From contig CBDHDN010000059.1 in the NCBI GenBank assembly GCA_965261585.1, forward strand, positions 1-43,590: a DNA stretch of 43,590 nt, given 5' to 3'. This stretch comes from CBDHDN01 sp965261585. Its GTDB lineage: Bacteria > Pseudomonadota > Alphaproteobacteria > UBA6615. Shown here one piece after another: positions 15,251-23,624 of this stretch; position 1 is the stretch's first letter, and each line of letters begins with the position of its first letter. Below the pieces are notes generated by a model that was not told where the DNA came from, did no database searches, and saw nothing but the letters and a program-made list of their open reading frames with translations. Both the position numbers and the translations under genes were made by a program.

Positions 15251-16408
15251 ATGAGCACCGACGCCGAGTCCCTGGACCAGCTGTTCAAGAGCTACACGGT
15301 CGACTGGTACCGGTGCCCGATCGATCGGCCGACACTGCGCGGGCTGGCGCAAAGGAGCGACGGCCAGGGGCTGTTTCAGGCGCTCGGCCACCTGGCGTTG
15401 GCGGCGGTAACGGCGGCGCTGACTTTCATTTTCTTCGAACGGCAGATGTGGTTGGGCTTCGCCCTGGCGCTGTTCGCCCACGGCACCGTTTCCTCACACT
15501 ACATCTTCGCCTGCCATGAGCTCGGCCACGGGACCGTGTTCAAGACGCGGTGGCTGAACGCCGCGTTTCTGCGCCTCTACAGCGTGCTCACCTGGTGGAA
15601 TTTCCACGAGTACGCGATGAGCCACACCTATCACCACACCTACACGCTGCACTCGCGCGCCGACAAAGAGGTGGTGCTGCCGAAGCCGCCGTCGCTGGCG
15701 CCGGTCTATCTCTTGCAGCTGTTCACCTTCAACGTCACCGGCGGCTTCGAATCGCGCGGCGTCATCAACATCATTGGCGGCGTCATCAGAACGTCGTTCG
15801 GGCGCTACACGGTGCTCAGCACGCCGGGCTGGCTCGAAGCGCTCTACGCCAATGAACCCGTGGCGCGGCGGCGCGCCGTCACCTGGGCCCGCGTCGTGCT
15901 GCTGATCCACGTCGCCGTGGCCGCGGTCTCGTTCGCCTACGGCCTGTGGATCGTGCCGGTCCTGTTCAGCCTGGCGCCGGCGATCGCGAACTGGTGGCGC
16001 TATTTCGTCGCCGTGCCGATGCATTGCGGTCTGCGCGACAACGTGCCGGATTTCCGCAAGTGCGTGCGCACGAACACCCTCGATCCGTTGTCGGAGTTCC
16101 TCTACTGGCGCATGAACTGGCACCTTGAACACCACATGTTCGCGGGCATCCCATGCTACCGACTGAAGGCCCTGCATCGCGCCGTGGCGCATGACATGCC
16201 GACGCCGCGGACGCTCGTCGGGGCCTGGCGGGAGATGCGCGAGACCTGGCGCCGACAGCAGGAGGATCCAGGCTATCAGTTCGACACGCCGGTGCCCACG
16301 CCGGCCGATGATGCGTCGGCGGCACAGGAACCCGAAGCCGCCTCCATAGGCGACTTGGCGCCAAGGGAGCTGTCGAACGCCGCCGTTCGCGGGGGCCAGG
16401 CGCATTAG
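15251..16408 (+). CDS. Membrane fatty acid desaturase/hydroxylase family protein
   Basis: A 385-residue membrane di-iron enzyme. Three histidine boxes are present: HELGH at residues 89-93, HTYHH at 125-129 and HLEHH at 291-295. These bind the two irons used to desaturate or hydroxylate lipid chains. Hydrophobic segments flank the boxes (roughly residues 45-85 and 210-255), as expected for an inner-membrane protein. The acidic, proline-rich tail after residue 340 is variable. Start ATG 15251 has a strong GGAGGAGAGG. The gene stands alone between pseudogenes, so the substrate (acyl chain, carotenoid or other) cannot be inferred. It is oddly well preserved for this region. Confidence 0.88.
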   Translation: MSTDAESLDQLFKSYTVDWYRCPIDRPTLRGLAQRSDGQGLFQALGHLALAAVTAALTFIFFERQMWLGFALALFAHGTVSSHYIFACHELGHGTVFKTRWLNAAFLRLYSVLTWWNFHEYAMSHTYHHTYTLHSRADKEVVLPKPPSLAPVYLLQLFTFNVTGGFESRGVINIIGGVIRTSFGRYTVLSTPGWLEALYANEPVARRRAVTWARVVLLIHVAVAAVSFAYGLWIVPVLFSLAPAIANWWRYFVAVPMHCGLRDNVPDFRKCVRTNTLDPLSEFLYWRMNWHLEHHMFAGIPCYRLKALHRAVAHDMPTPRTLVGAWREMRETWRRQQEDPGYQFDTPVPTPADDASAAQEPEAASIGDLAPRELSNAAVRGGQAH

Positions 16409-16464
16409 CACGAAACGCCGGCGCTTTTGCTGGGTTCCGCCGTTCGGCTCGCTGGCGCTCGACG

Positions 16465-17022
16465 GTCGCCATCTGGGCCTATAGTCTGATGCCGAACCAT
16501 GTGCATCTGATCGCCACCCCGAAGACGACCGACGGCCTGCGCCTGGCGATCGGCAAGGCGCATCGCCGCTATGCGCGGCACGTCAATCTCAGAGAGGGTT
16601 GGCGCGGCTATCTTTGGCAGGGACGTTTCGCCTCGTTCCACTGGATGGCCGCCACCTGGTTGCGGGCCGCACGCTACGTCGAGCTCAACCCCGTCCGGGC
16701 GCGCCTGGTGGCGCGCGCCGAGGATTGGCCGTGGAGCAGCGCCCGCGCCCATCTGGAGGCGCGCGGCGACGGGTTGGTCGCAGTGACGCCGCTGCTCGGG
16801 ATGATCGGGGATTGGCGAGCGTTTCTCTCAGTTCCGCCCGCCGACGAGGACCTCGAACAGCTCAGGCGGCATCAGCGGACTGGCCGTCCGCTGGGCGGCG
16901 GCGCCTCGTCGCCGGCCTGGAACGGACCCTCGGGCGCACCCTACGCCGCCGCAAGCCGGGCCCGAGGCCCAAGAGTAAGGGCCGGGCGGTAAAAGGCGTG
17001 CGGGCCTGGGAACCAACAATTA
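16465..17022 (+). pseudogene. REP-associated tyrosine transposase (RAYT/IS200-like) remnant
   Basis: The frame begins mid-gene with VAIWAYSLMPNHVHLI, which contains the HUH metal-binding motif, and continues through LWQGRFASFHW and ARYVELNPVRARLV, whose tyrosine is the likely nucleophile, to WPWSSARAHL. About 50 N-terminal residues and the start codon are missing. Near 16905 one base is lost; the tail then resumes in another frame as VAGLERTLGRTLRRRKPGPR. RAYTs are domesticated single-strand transposases that act on REP palindromes. An inverted repeat lies just downstream at 17024-17103. Confidence 0.8.
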
Positions 17023-17023
17023 A

Positions 17024-17103
17024 GTATCGTGTCCAATCGTGTCCCCTTGAATTACCCGGGATCGTGCACGATGCACAATCCCCTTTCCTTGCCGACACGA
17101 TAC
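17024..17103. repeat. Inverted repeat downstream of the RAYT remnant
   Basis: GTATCGTGTC (17024-17033) is exactly inverted at 17094-17103 (GACACGATAC). Between them lie a second CGTGTCC copy and a small palindrome GTGCACGATGCAC. The pair may be a relic of REP-type sequences belonging to the RAYT, or an operator for the sugar transporter operon that starts 109 bases later. Confidence 0.45.
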
Positions 17104-17211
17104 TCGCTATATTACGGAGGAGCGCCATTGACCCTGGCCGTCGCCTCGTCGGCCAGGGGTGCGCTTCAATCAAGCAGAGGACGGCAAGCCCAAAACAGTC
17201 GGGAGGGTGAA

Positions 17212-18228
17212 ATGAAGGTTCCATCAATCGGTCAAGGCCAACATGTTTGGCGCCGCTGGACGGCGTCTTTAGGGGCGGCGCTGCTGGCTGTCGGGCTCGC
17301 CGGAACAGCCCTGTCGCCCGTGGCAATGAGCCAGGAGGAGAAGCCGCTCATTATCTACTTGGGGAATTCGGCGTCCGAAAAGTTCTGGCAGCCGATTATG
17401 AAAGGGTTCGAGCAAGCCGGCGAAGACTTGGGCTTTGAGGCCAAATACCGGGCGCCGGGGCCCAAGGGATACGCATCGGCATTCGACTACAGGATCGCGG
17501 TCGAAAACGCCATTGCCTCCGAGCCCGCTGGCATCATCGTCGCCAATCCACGACCGGAAGCGATGAACGCCAGCATCAAGCAGGCTGTCGACATGGGCAT
17601 TCCCGTCGTTCTGGCCAATTCCGGATTCGGCCAGCAGAAGATCGTCGGCGCGCTCGCATTCGTCGGAATGGATGAAAGGGACAACGGCGTCATCGGCGGA
17701 GAACAGATGAAGAAGACCGGCGCCAAGCACGCGCTGATCGCCACGACTGCCCCCGGCATCCCCGATATCGATAACCGGGTGGAGGGATTCATCGAGGGCT
17801 TCCAGCCCGGGAAAACGTCGTTGGTCGAGGTGCCGGAGACAGTCCTCTTCGACACGCCGAAGCTCATCAACGCCATGATGGCGACGCTCGAAAAGGATGA
17901 GACGATCGACAGCATCTTCTCGACCGGCGGATGCTGTGCGCCGGCAATGCTCATAGCCAGGGAACGGCTCGGCGAGCGTGGTAAGAGCATGCATTTCGGA
18001 ACCATCGCTCTCGACGATCTCGTGGTTAATGGGCTGGTCGACGGAAAGCTCGACTTCGCGCTGGATTACCAGCAGTACCACCAGGGCTATCTGCCGGCCG
18101 TGTTCCTGATACACTTCATACGGTATGGCATCACGCCGGGGACCGATTTCATTCCTACCGGTCCCGGCATTATCACGCCGGAGAACGCGGAGCAGATCAT
18201 CGAGCTTTCGGCTCAGAACTTTCGCTAG
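17212..18228 (+). CDS. Sugar ABC transporter substrate-binding protein
   Basis: A 338-residue periplasmic binding protein of the simple-sugar group (Peripla_BP_4, like RbsB/FrcB). It has a signal peptide: positively charged start, hydrophobic LGAALLAVGLAGTAL, and a likely cleavage near residue 39 (PVAMSQEEK). Typical segments are YLGNSASEKFWQPIMKGFEQ, IVANPRPEAMNASIKQAVD and VDGKLDFALDYQQYHQGYLP. The start ATG 17212 follows GGGAGGGTGAA. The permease and ATPase genes follow in the same direction. The ligand is unknown; nearby polyol and sugar dehydrogenases suggest a sugar or inositol. A strong hairpin separates it from the permease. Confidence 0.93.
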   Translation: MKVPSIGQGQHVWRRWTASLGAALLAVGLAGTALSPVAMSQEEKPLIIYLGNSASEKFWQPIMKGFEQAGEDLGFEAKYRAPGPKGYASAFDYRIAVENAIASEPAGIIVANPRPEAMNASIKQAVDMGIPVVLANSGFGQQKIVGALAFVGMDERDNGVIGGEQMKKTGAKHALIATTAPGIPDIDNRVEGFIEGFQPGKTSLVEVPETVLFDTPKLINAMMATLEKDETIDSIFSTGGCCAPAMLIARERLGERGKSMHFGTIALDDLVVNGLVDGKLDFALDYQQYHQGYLPAVFLIHFIRYGITPGTDFIPTGPGIITPENAEQIIELSAQNFR

Positions 18229-18245
18229 CGCTATCCGTTCACCTT

Positions 18246-18284
18246 GCCGCCGACAGATTCGCGTATCGCGAGTCTGTCGGCGGC
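18246..18284 (+). promoter_or_regulatory. Strong intercistronic stem-loop between binding protein and permease genes
   Basis: 18 bases at 18246-18263 pair with 18267-18284 around a 3-base loop, with one G-U pair. No U-run follows, so it is not a classical terminator. Such hairpins between binding-protein and permease genes commonly protect the upstream mRNA from 3' decay and raise binding-protein levels. That function is inferred here. Confidence 0.75.
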
Positions 18285-18330
18285 AGCTTCTGTGGCAGTG
18301 TGCGTAAAACCACGAAAGAGATCAGCCCCG

Positions 18331-19386
18331 GTGGAACTCACCAGCCCAGAGACGTCTCAACCGAGCGCGGTTTCTATGGACAGATCGCGCGGCCGGCTCC
18401 GCGCGTTGATACTGAGGCCGGAACTCACCGCGGTCGCCGGAACCGCCCTCGTTTTCCTTTTCTTTGCGAGCGTCGCCGGCGACGCCGGTTTCCTCTCTTT
18501 CTCCGGAACGCGGAACTATTTGGAGGTTGCGGCATCGGTCGGCATCATCGCGGTCCCGGTGACGCTTTTGCTCATTGCCGGCGAGTTTGATCTGTCGGTC
18601 GGCGTGATGGTCGGGGCCACAGGCATGGCCGGGGCCTTCACGATTGTATTCCTCGATGGGCCGCTCTGGGCAGGGTTGCTGACCGGAGGCGCCCTGGCGG
18701 CTTTGGTCGGCCTGTTCAACGGGTTCGTCGTCGTTCGGATCGGCATCCCATCGTTTCTGGTCACGCTCGCAATGATGTTCATGATCAGAGGCGCCGGACT
18801 GGCGATCGCTCTGATCGTGGTCGATACCTCCTATATCTTTCGGGTGCGGTCGGCCGTCCGTGACGACGTGCTGTTCCCACTTTTTGCCGGCACCCCTTGG
18901 GGCCTAAGCGTCTCACTCGTGTGGTGGATTGGCCTGACGCTTGTGGCAGCCCATGTTCTGGAGAACACGCGTTTCGGCAACTGGATCTACGCCTCCGGCG
19001 GCGATCGCGAGGCGGCCCTGAAAATGGGCGTTCCGGTCACCGCCGTGAAGATAACGCTTTATGTCATGACCGCGATGTCGGCGATGCTTGTCGCGGTTCT
19101 CACGATGGTCCTCGTCGATCAAGCTGACATCGCCGAGGGGAGGTTCAAGGAATTCGAGGCGGTGACCGCCGCCGTGATCGGCGGGGCGGCGATTACCGGT
19201 GGCTACGGATCGCCGATCGGCACTTTCTTCGGGGCCTTGATGTTCGGCATTGTCAGCCAGGGCTTCTTCTATACCGAGATAAGAGACACCTGGTTCTTCG
19301 CCTTTCTCGGCGGCATTCTATTGGTGGCGGTGTTGGTCAACAAATACATCCGCGAGACGGCCGCCCGCCCAACCAGGAGCAGATAA
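18331..19386 (+). CDS. Sugar ABC transporter permease
   Basis: An inner-membrane permease of the BPD_transp_2 class (RbsC/FrcC), about 352 residues, with eight or more hydrophobic segments. Family marks are IAVPVTLLLIAGEFDLSVG near the N-terminal third, NGFVVVRIGIPSFLVTLAMM, and near the end AVTAAVIGGAAITGGYGSPI, which includes the EAA-like loop that contacts the ATPase. I chose GTG 18331; ATG 18376 gives a shorter version starting MDRSRGRLRAL and is also plausible, since neither has a strong ribosome site. It is followed three bases later by the ATPase gene. Confidence 0.9.
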   Translation: MELTSPETSQPSAVSMDRSRGRLRALILRPELTAVAGTALVFLFFASVAGDAGFLSFSGTRNYLEVAASVGIIAVPVTLLLIAGEFDLSVGVMVGATGMAGAFTIVFLDGPLWAGLLTGGALAALVGLFNGFVVVRIGIPSFLVTLAMMFMIRGAGLAIALIVVDTSYIFRVRSAVRDDVLFPLFAGTPWGLSVSLVWWIGLTLVAAHVLENTRFGNWIYASGGDREAALKMGVPVTAVKITLYVMTAMSAMLVAVLTMVLVDQADIAEGRFKEFEAVTAAVIGGAAITGGYGSPIGTFFGALMFGIVSQGFFYTEIRDTWFFAFLGGILLVAVLVNKYIRETAARPTRSR

Positions 19387-19389
19387 CAG

Positions 19390-20205
19390 TTGGCGCAAGC
19401 GATCCTGACGGCCGCCGGCATACGAAAGGCGTACGGGCCGGTCGTTGCGCTCGACGGCGTCACGTTCAGCGCCGAGGCCGGCAAGATTACCTGTCTCCTC
19501 GGCGATAACGGCGCCGGCAAATCGACGTTGATCAAGATCCTTTCGGGCGTCGTCCGGCCCGATTCGGGAGAGGTGCGGCTCGGCGACGAAGTCGTCAGGT
19601 TTCACACGGCACGGGACGCGCTCGATCGCGGCATCGCAACCGTCTATCAGGACCTGGCCGTCATTTCGGTGATGCCGGTCTATCGCAATTTCTTTCTCGG
19701 GCGGGAACCCACTCGGGGATGGGGCGTCTTCCGTCACCTTGACAAACGCTTGGCGATTGGCGTTACGAAGGATGAATTGAGCCGCATTGGCATCGACATC
19801 GGTGACGTCAAACGGCCGATCGTGACGCTCTCAGGCGGCGAGCGCCAGTCGGTCGCGATCGCCCGCGCGGTGCATTTTGGCGCGAAAGTGCTGATCCTCG
19901 ATGAGCCGACCTCGGCGCTCGGCGTAAAGGAGGCCGAGATCGTTCTGCGCTACGTTCGCCAGGCCAAGGCGCGCGGCATCGCCGTCGTCTTCATTACCCA
20001 CAACGTTCATCATGCGTTCCCGATCGGCGATACCTTTACCATACTCAAGCGCGGGCGCGTGTCGGTGACGTGTGACAAAGGCGACTTGAGCAAGGGCGAA
20101 CTCGTCACCCATATGGCCGGCGGGGAGGAACTTCAACGCTTGGTCGACGAGCTGGACTCAGACAGCGAATCCGATCTGGAAGCGACGACGGAAACGACGC
20201 CATAA
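19390..20205 (+). CDS. Sugar ABC transporter ATP-binding protein (single domain)
   Basis: A 271-residue ATPase with one nucleotide-binding domain (FrcA type), unlike the double-domain RbsA. Walker A GDNGAGKST is at residues 38-46, the signature is TLSGGERQS, Walker B is VLILDEPTSALG and the switch histidine is in VFITHN. The likely start is TTG 19390, with AGGAGC about ten bases upstream; no ATG is available before Walker A. It completes the importer (17212-20205). The acidic C-terminus is variable. It converges with the formamidase-like gene 19 bases downstream. Confidence 0.92.
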   Translation: MAQAILTAAGIRKAYGPVVALDGVTFSAEAGKITCLLGDNGAGKSTLIKILSGVVRPDSGEVRLGDEVVRFHTARDALDRGIATVYQDLAVISVMPVYRNFFLGREPTRGWGVFRHLDKRLAIGVTKDELSRIGIDIGDVKRPIVTLSGGERQSVAIARAVHFGAKVLILDEPTSALGVKEAEIVLRYVRQAKARGIAVVFITHNVHHAFPIGDTFTILKRGRVSVTCDKGDLSKGELVTHMAGGEELQRLVDELDSDSESDLEATTETTP

Positions 20206-20224
20206 CAATGCGGCGAGCGCCGTC

Positions 20225-22810
20225 TCAGCGCGAGGGCGACGAGCCGCCCGACGCGAAGCGCCTGAGGACGTTGCCGGTGATGCGCGAGACGCTATTGTCG
20301 TATCCGTTGTGGGGCAGGGCACCGCACCAGGCGATCGATCCGGTCGAGAACACTGCCCCATCGTTCGGTGTCTCGAAATACACCATGTCGGCGCGCACTG
20401 TGTCACACTGAGCGCCAGACGTTTCGTAGCCGTTTGCCATCAGCTCCTCGATCGCCGCCCGGAACATGGCGGAGTGCTGGCCCCGCGAGGTCGCCACGAC
20501 GAGAGCGTGCGGCGGCGTTCCGAGGAGGGCATCGGCGCGGTCGATCTCGATGCCGGCGGCTCCGCCGCCCAGCAACCCGAAATCGCCGATCAACTCTTCC
20601 TCCGACACGCCCTCGAAAATAAAGGCCGCCCGCGGATCGAAGCTGTCCGGCTCGCGCCGGTACGGGGAGGCCTTGTCGAAACCCATCGCCGCCATGCCGA
20701 CCCCGACCAGCATCTGCGGCGGTCTGCCGCCGGACCGGAAGCCACCGGACAACTCGCCGTTGAAAGCTTGATAGACCTCACCGACCTCGGCTTCCCAGTT
20801 GCGGCTCACCGCGGCCTTGCGCACCTCGATGACGCCGGGAAGTTCCTCGTGGAAGGCGATGTGCCAGTAGAAGCCGTTGCCGCCCATGTACATCAGCCGC
20901 CCGCCGTGATCGGTATAGGCCTTGATGGCCTCCCACATCCGCGTCGAATGATATTCGGGGTGCGTGCCGGTGATGACCACGCGATAGGGCTCGAGGCAGG
21001 CAGGGCCTTCGGCGTGCAGATCCTCGTCGGTCGCTATGTCGTAGGCGTGGCCCATGGCCTCAAGCCAGTCGAGAAGGTGGGTATCGGCGTTGAATTGCCT
21101 GACTGAGGAGCCGCTGCCGTCCCAGCGCATCGCTTTGGGCCGCATCGACAGGTTCGGCTGGAGCCGCGAGAAATGAAAAACACCCGACCCATCGGAGTGC
21201 CGATCGTAGAGTGAGCGGCCGAACTCGGGACGAGAAGCAAGAAACACCTCATAGGGTTGGATGATGAGGAGTCGCGCGTTTCCCTGCTCGCATAAGTCGT
21301 CTTGGAGCGCGAGCATGAAATTGCCGTAGGCCAGGTAGCTTGCCGTGGGGGCTAGGAACAGGATGTCCGCGCGATGGGCCCCGCGTGCCGGCCGCACGTA
21401 GAACGGGATGTAGTCCTCGGACGCGCCCTGCTTGAGCCGGGCCGCATAGAGACCGCTGCGCATTTCCGCCGGGACGACGAGCTCGAAGTCGGCTTCCCAG
21501 CGCGCATCGTAGAGGTCATCGTCGTGAAAGTGGATCGCCCCGTACTCGGCCGACGCATGGCGCCAGCTCATCTCCCGTCCCGACCAATTCCACCCCTTCA
21601 TCGCGCGCGCGGGCAAATTCACGGTGCGCCCGTGCAAGGCATTTGGGCCGACGTCGAGGACCCGCGTCGTCGGGATCTCGCGCCCGAAGTCCCAAGCCGC
21701 CAACAGGTCATCCCCCAGCGCCAGGGGCTCGTGCTGCAGCCGTTCGATATCCTCACCCGAGAGCGCCGCCTTGGCCAGACGCGGGCTGTCGATCTTGCCG
21801 TTGTAGTGGCCGGCCATCACGGCCTCCTCGCCCACGCCCTCGCGAACATGGGCGGCGAGGGTCACCGGCGCGGCGCCTGGGCCGATGCGGACCGCAAGCG
21901 TGCGCTCCGCCCGTCCTTCCGTCTCAATCTGCGGGTACCGCCGGAGGCCCCGTTGAAACACTACCGCCCGGCCGCTTGCGCCGTCGAAGCTCGCCCCGAC
22001 CCACGCCCACTCCCGGGCCCGTACCGGAAGCGCTGTCGAGACCGTCTCCACCCGCCTGCCATCGCCCACCGACAAGGCCACCGCGCCTGCCTCGTCGAGC
22101 CGGAGCACAAAGCCGCGCCGCTCCTCGTCCGAGAAATTCGCCAGCAGGCTCTGCGGCACGCCATCGCCCGGCAACGTGGGCCAGATCATCGCCGCCACCG
22201 ACAGGCTAGTAAGCGCTGGCGACCCGGGCACGACGACGTGCGAGCCGGCGCTAATCTCCTGTCGGCGGCCCCGGTACCGACCGGAGACCGAGGTCTTTAC
22301 ACGCTCCTCCTTGTAGCCCGGCCCCTGCGGGTTCACATCGCCGCAGATCAGGCGCACGATCTCCGCCTCGTAGCCCGCGCCGGTATCGGAGCTCACCATG
22401 AACTGGATCGTCTCGCCCGGCCGGACGGTGATGTGGTCCGCATAGCCGATGAGCGTGATCGGGGGCCTCGCCGGCACCGCCTCGCCCGGCTCCAGCAGCG
22501 TCTCCCCGTCCAGCGCCGGGCCCCGGTTCGCCACCCAGCGGAGCTTGAAGACCTCCCACTCGGCCTCCACCAGGCTCGTAAAGGTGCAGTCCTCGAACAC
22601 CTCGACCAGGCAAGCGCGCTCACCCGTGAGCCGGCCCAAGGCCCACTCTCGGTGCGGCGAGGTGGCAATCAGGACGAATTTTCCCTTGGCTGGTCCGGCG
22701 CGAAAGACATTGACGATTTGCTGCAGACGCGGACTGTGCGGCCCGAACGGACTGGCCCGAAACTCTTTGGCGTACCGCCGGTCCTCGGGGCTAAGAATGA
22801 TGCGGTCCAT
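20225..22810 (-). CDS. N,N-dimethylformamidase-like protein, small and large subunits apparently fused
   Basis: An 861-residue protein. Residues ~1-95 (FRASPFGPHSPRLQQIVNVF, then HREWALGRL) resemble the separate small subunit of N,N-dimethylformamidase. The rest matches the large subunit: a laminin-G-like beta-sandwich at about 190-370 and a catalytic half with ILFLAPTASYLAYGNFML, PEFGRSLYDRHSDGSG and ITGTHPEYHS. The known Paracoccus enzyme, as I recall it, uses a mononuclear iron held by Tyr399, Tyr440 and Glu521. Tyr495, Tyr535 and Glu619 here keep that spacing with an offset near 96, as a fused small subunit would give. It probably hydrolyses a formamide or other small amide. The ribosome site before ATG 22810 is weak, and the gene has no obvious operon partner. 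Confidence 0.85.
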   Translation of the reverse strand: MDRIILSPEDRRYAKEFRASPFGPHSPRLQQIVNVFRAGPAKGKFVLIATSPHREWALGRLTGERACLVEVFEDCTFTSLVEAEWEVFKLRWVANRGPALDGETLLEPGEAVPARPPITLIGYADHITVRPGETIQFMVSSDTGAGYEAEIVRLICGDVNPQGPGYKEERVKTSVSGRYRGRRQEISAGSHVVVPGSPALTSLSVAAMIWPTLPGDGVPQSLLANFSDEERRGFVLRLDEAGAVALSVGDGRRVETVSTALPVRAREWAWVGASFDGASGRAVVFQRGLRRYPQIETEGRAERTLAVRIGPGAAPVTLAAHVREGVGEEAVMAGHYNGKIDSPRLAKAALSGEDIERLQHEPLALGDDLLAAWDFGREIPTTRVLDVGPNALHGRTVNLPARAMKGWNWSGREMSWRHASAEYGAIHFHDDDLYDARWEADFELVVPAEMRSGLYAARLKQGASEDYIPFYVRPARGAHRADILFLAPTASYLAYGNFMLALQDDLCEQGNARLLIIQPYEVFLASRPEFGRSLYDRHSDGSGVFHFSRLQPNLSMRPKAMRWDGSGSSVRQFNADTHLLDWLEAMGHAYDIATDEDLHAEGPACLEPYRVVITGTHPEYHSTRMWEAIKAYTDHGGRLMYMGGNGFYWHIAFHEELPGVIEVRKAAVSRNWEAEVGEVYQAFNGELSGGFRSGGRPPQMLVGVGMAAMGFDKASPYRREPDSFDPRAAFIFEGVSEEELIGDFGLLGGGAAGIEIDRADALLGTPPHALVVATSRGQHSAMFRAAIEELMANGYETSGAQCDTVRADMVYFETPNDGAVFSTGSIAWCGALPHNGYDNSVSRITGNVLRRFASGGSSPSR

Positions 22811-22855
22811 AGGATTATCTATTTGTACTCATGAGCGGGACCGTATGGTCCGACG

Positions 22856-22922
22856 TTACATTGCCTGCTTAACCGCGGCAAATGCATCGGCACAGGCATT
22901 CAATGCACGATCCAGGTCGGCC
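22856..22922 (-). pseudogene. Class III aminotransferase, last ~22 residues
   Basis: On the minus strand the codons read DLDRALNACADAFAAVKQAM and then TAA at 22858-22856. This is how glutamate-1-semialdehyde-type class III aminotransferases commonly end. The rest was removed where the IS256 remnant begins at 22923. The identification rests on a short stretch and is tentative. Confidence 0.45.
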
Positions 22923-23270
22923 GGCGATGTCCCACCCAATGTTGAAAAGTGCGAGATAGGCATCTTCTGATCGAGAGGCTACGCGGCCACCTCGATGTCT
23001 TCAATGACGGACTTTGCTCCGGCCTTTCTCACCGCCTCCCGCAGGGCGGCGTCGAGGATGGGGAGCTGGCGGTAGGCCTTGAGGCGGCGGAAGGTCTTTT
23101 GCGCCTCCAAGAGGCCGGCGCCGGTCCAACGCAGCGCCATCTCGGCGTTGCGCCAGCGCTTGACGTTCCGCTGCACCGTCCGGACGGTGCCGATCGCGTT
23201 CTCGATGGCGTTGGTGCAAGCCAGCGAGCGTCGAAGTTGCGGCGGGAGGCCGAGCCGGATCACCGTCACT
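22923..23270 (-). mobile_element. End fragment of the type-1 IS256 element
   Basis: These 348 bp match the right end of the element at 5383-6833 in reverse: the tip GGCGATGTCCCACCC, TGTTGAAAAG, and the last ~100 transposase codons (from VIRLGLPPQLRRSL to the C-terminus). The match breaks abruptly at about 23270 and a GNAT fragment begins. A one-ended deletion removed the rest of the element and its neighbour. Confidence 0.9.
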
Positions 23271-23385
23271 TGCCGGCATCTACCGGTTCTTCCTGGCCAC
23301 CGCCGACCAGCACGGCCTCTACGCGAAGTTCGGCTTCCAGCCGCTGCCGGCACCGGATCACTTCATGGTCAGGAAGGCGGGCTGA
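23271..23385 (+). pseudogene. GNAT acetyltransferase C-terminal fragment
   Basis: About 35 codons read GIYRFFLATADQHGLYAKFG and then FQPLPAPDHFMVRKAG, with TGA at 23383-23385. This is the end of a GNAT-fold acetyltransferase (the HGLYAKFGF element is typical). The acetyl-CoA-binding part is missing, lost at the junction with the IS256 remnant. The next 239 bases contain only the sigma-54-type promoter described separately. Confidence 0.7.
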
Positions 23386-23510
23386 CAGTCGGCAATTCCT
23401 GCCGCCCGCCGGTGCATCTCGTCACTGCGGATGGTTAACGGGAAAGGACCGACAAGCAACAATTCCGATCGACCGCCGCGCCAGCCCGGCCGTGATGGTT
23501 AACGCATTGT

Positions 23511-23526
23511 TGGAACGGTTTTTGCT
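23511..23526 (+). promoter_or_regulatory. Sigma-54-type promoter upstream of the EF-hand gene
   Basis: TGGAACGGTTTTTGCT fits the -24/-12 consensus TGGCACG-N4-TTGC(A/T) with one mismatch and exact GG-to-GC spacing. Transcription would start near 23538, giving a leader of about 87 bases before ATG 23625. No activator site was identified. Confidence 0.65.
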
Positions 23527-23624
23527 AAATTGGAGACACCGGAAGTCCGCGTTGCCACGACCGTTGCGTCGGGGCGCCGGTCGTCCGTTTTTTGTCAAGC
23601 GATACCCATTGAGGAGATCAAGGT

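Noticed and set aside
15008..15481. Minus-strand frame in the gap before the desaturase
   Set aside because: It runs antisense into the desaturase gene, is rich in Arg, Pro and Gln, and matches nothing.
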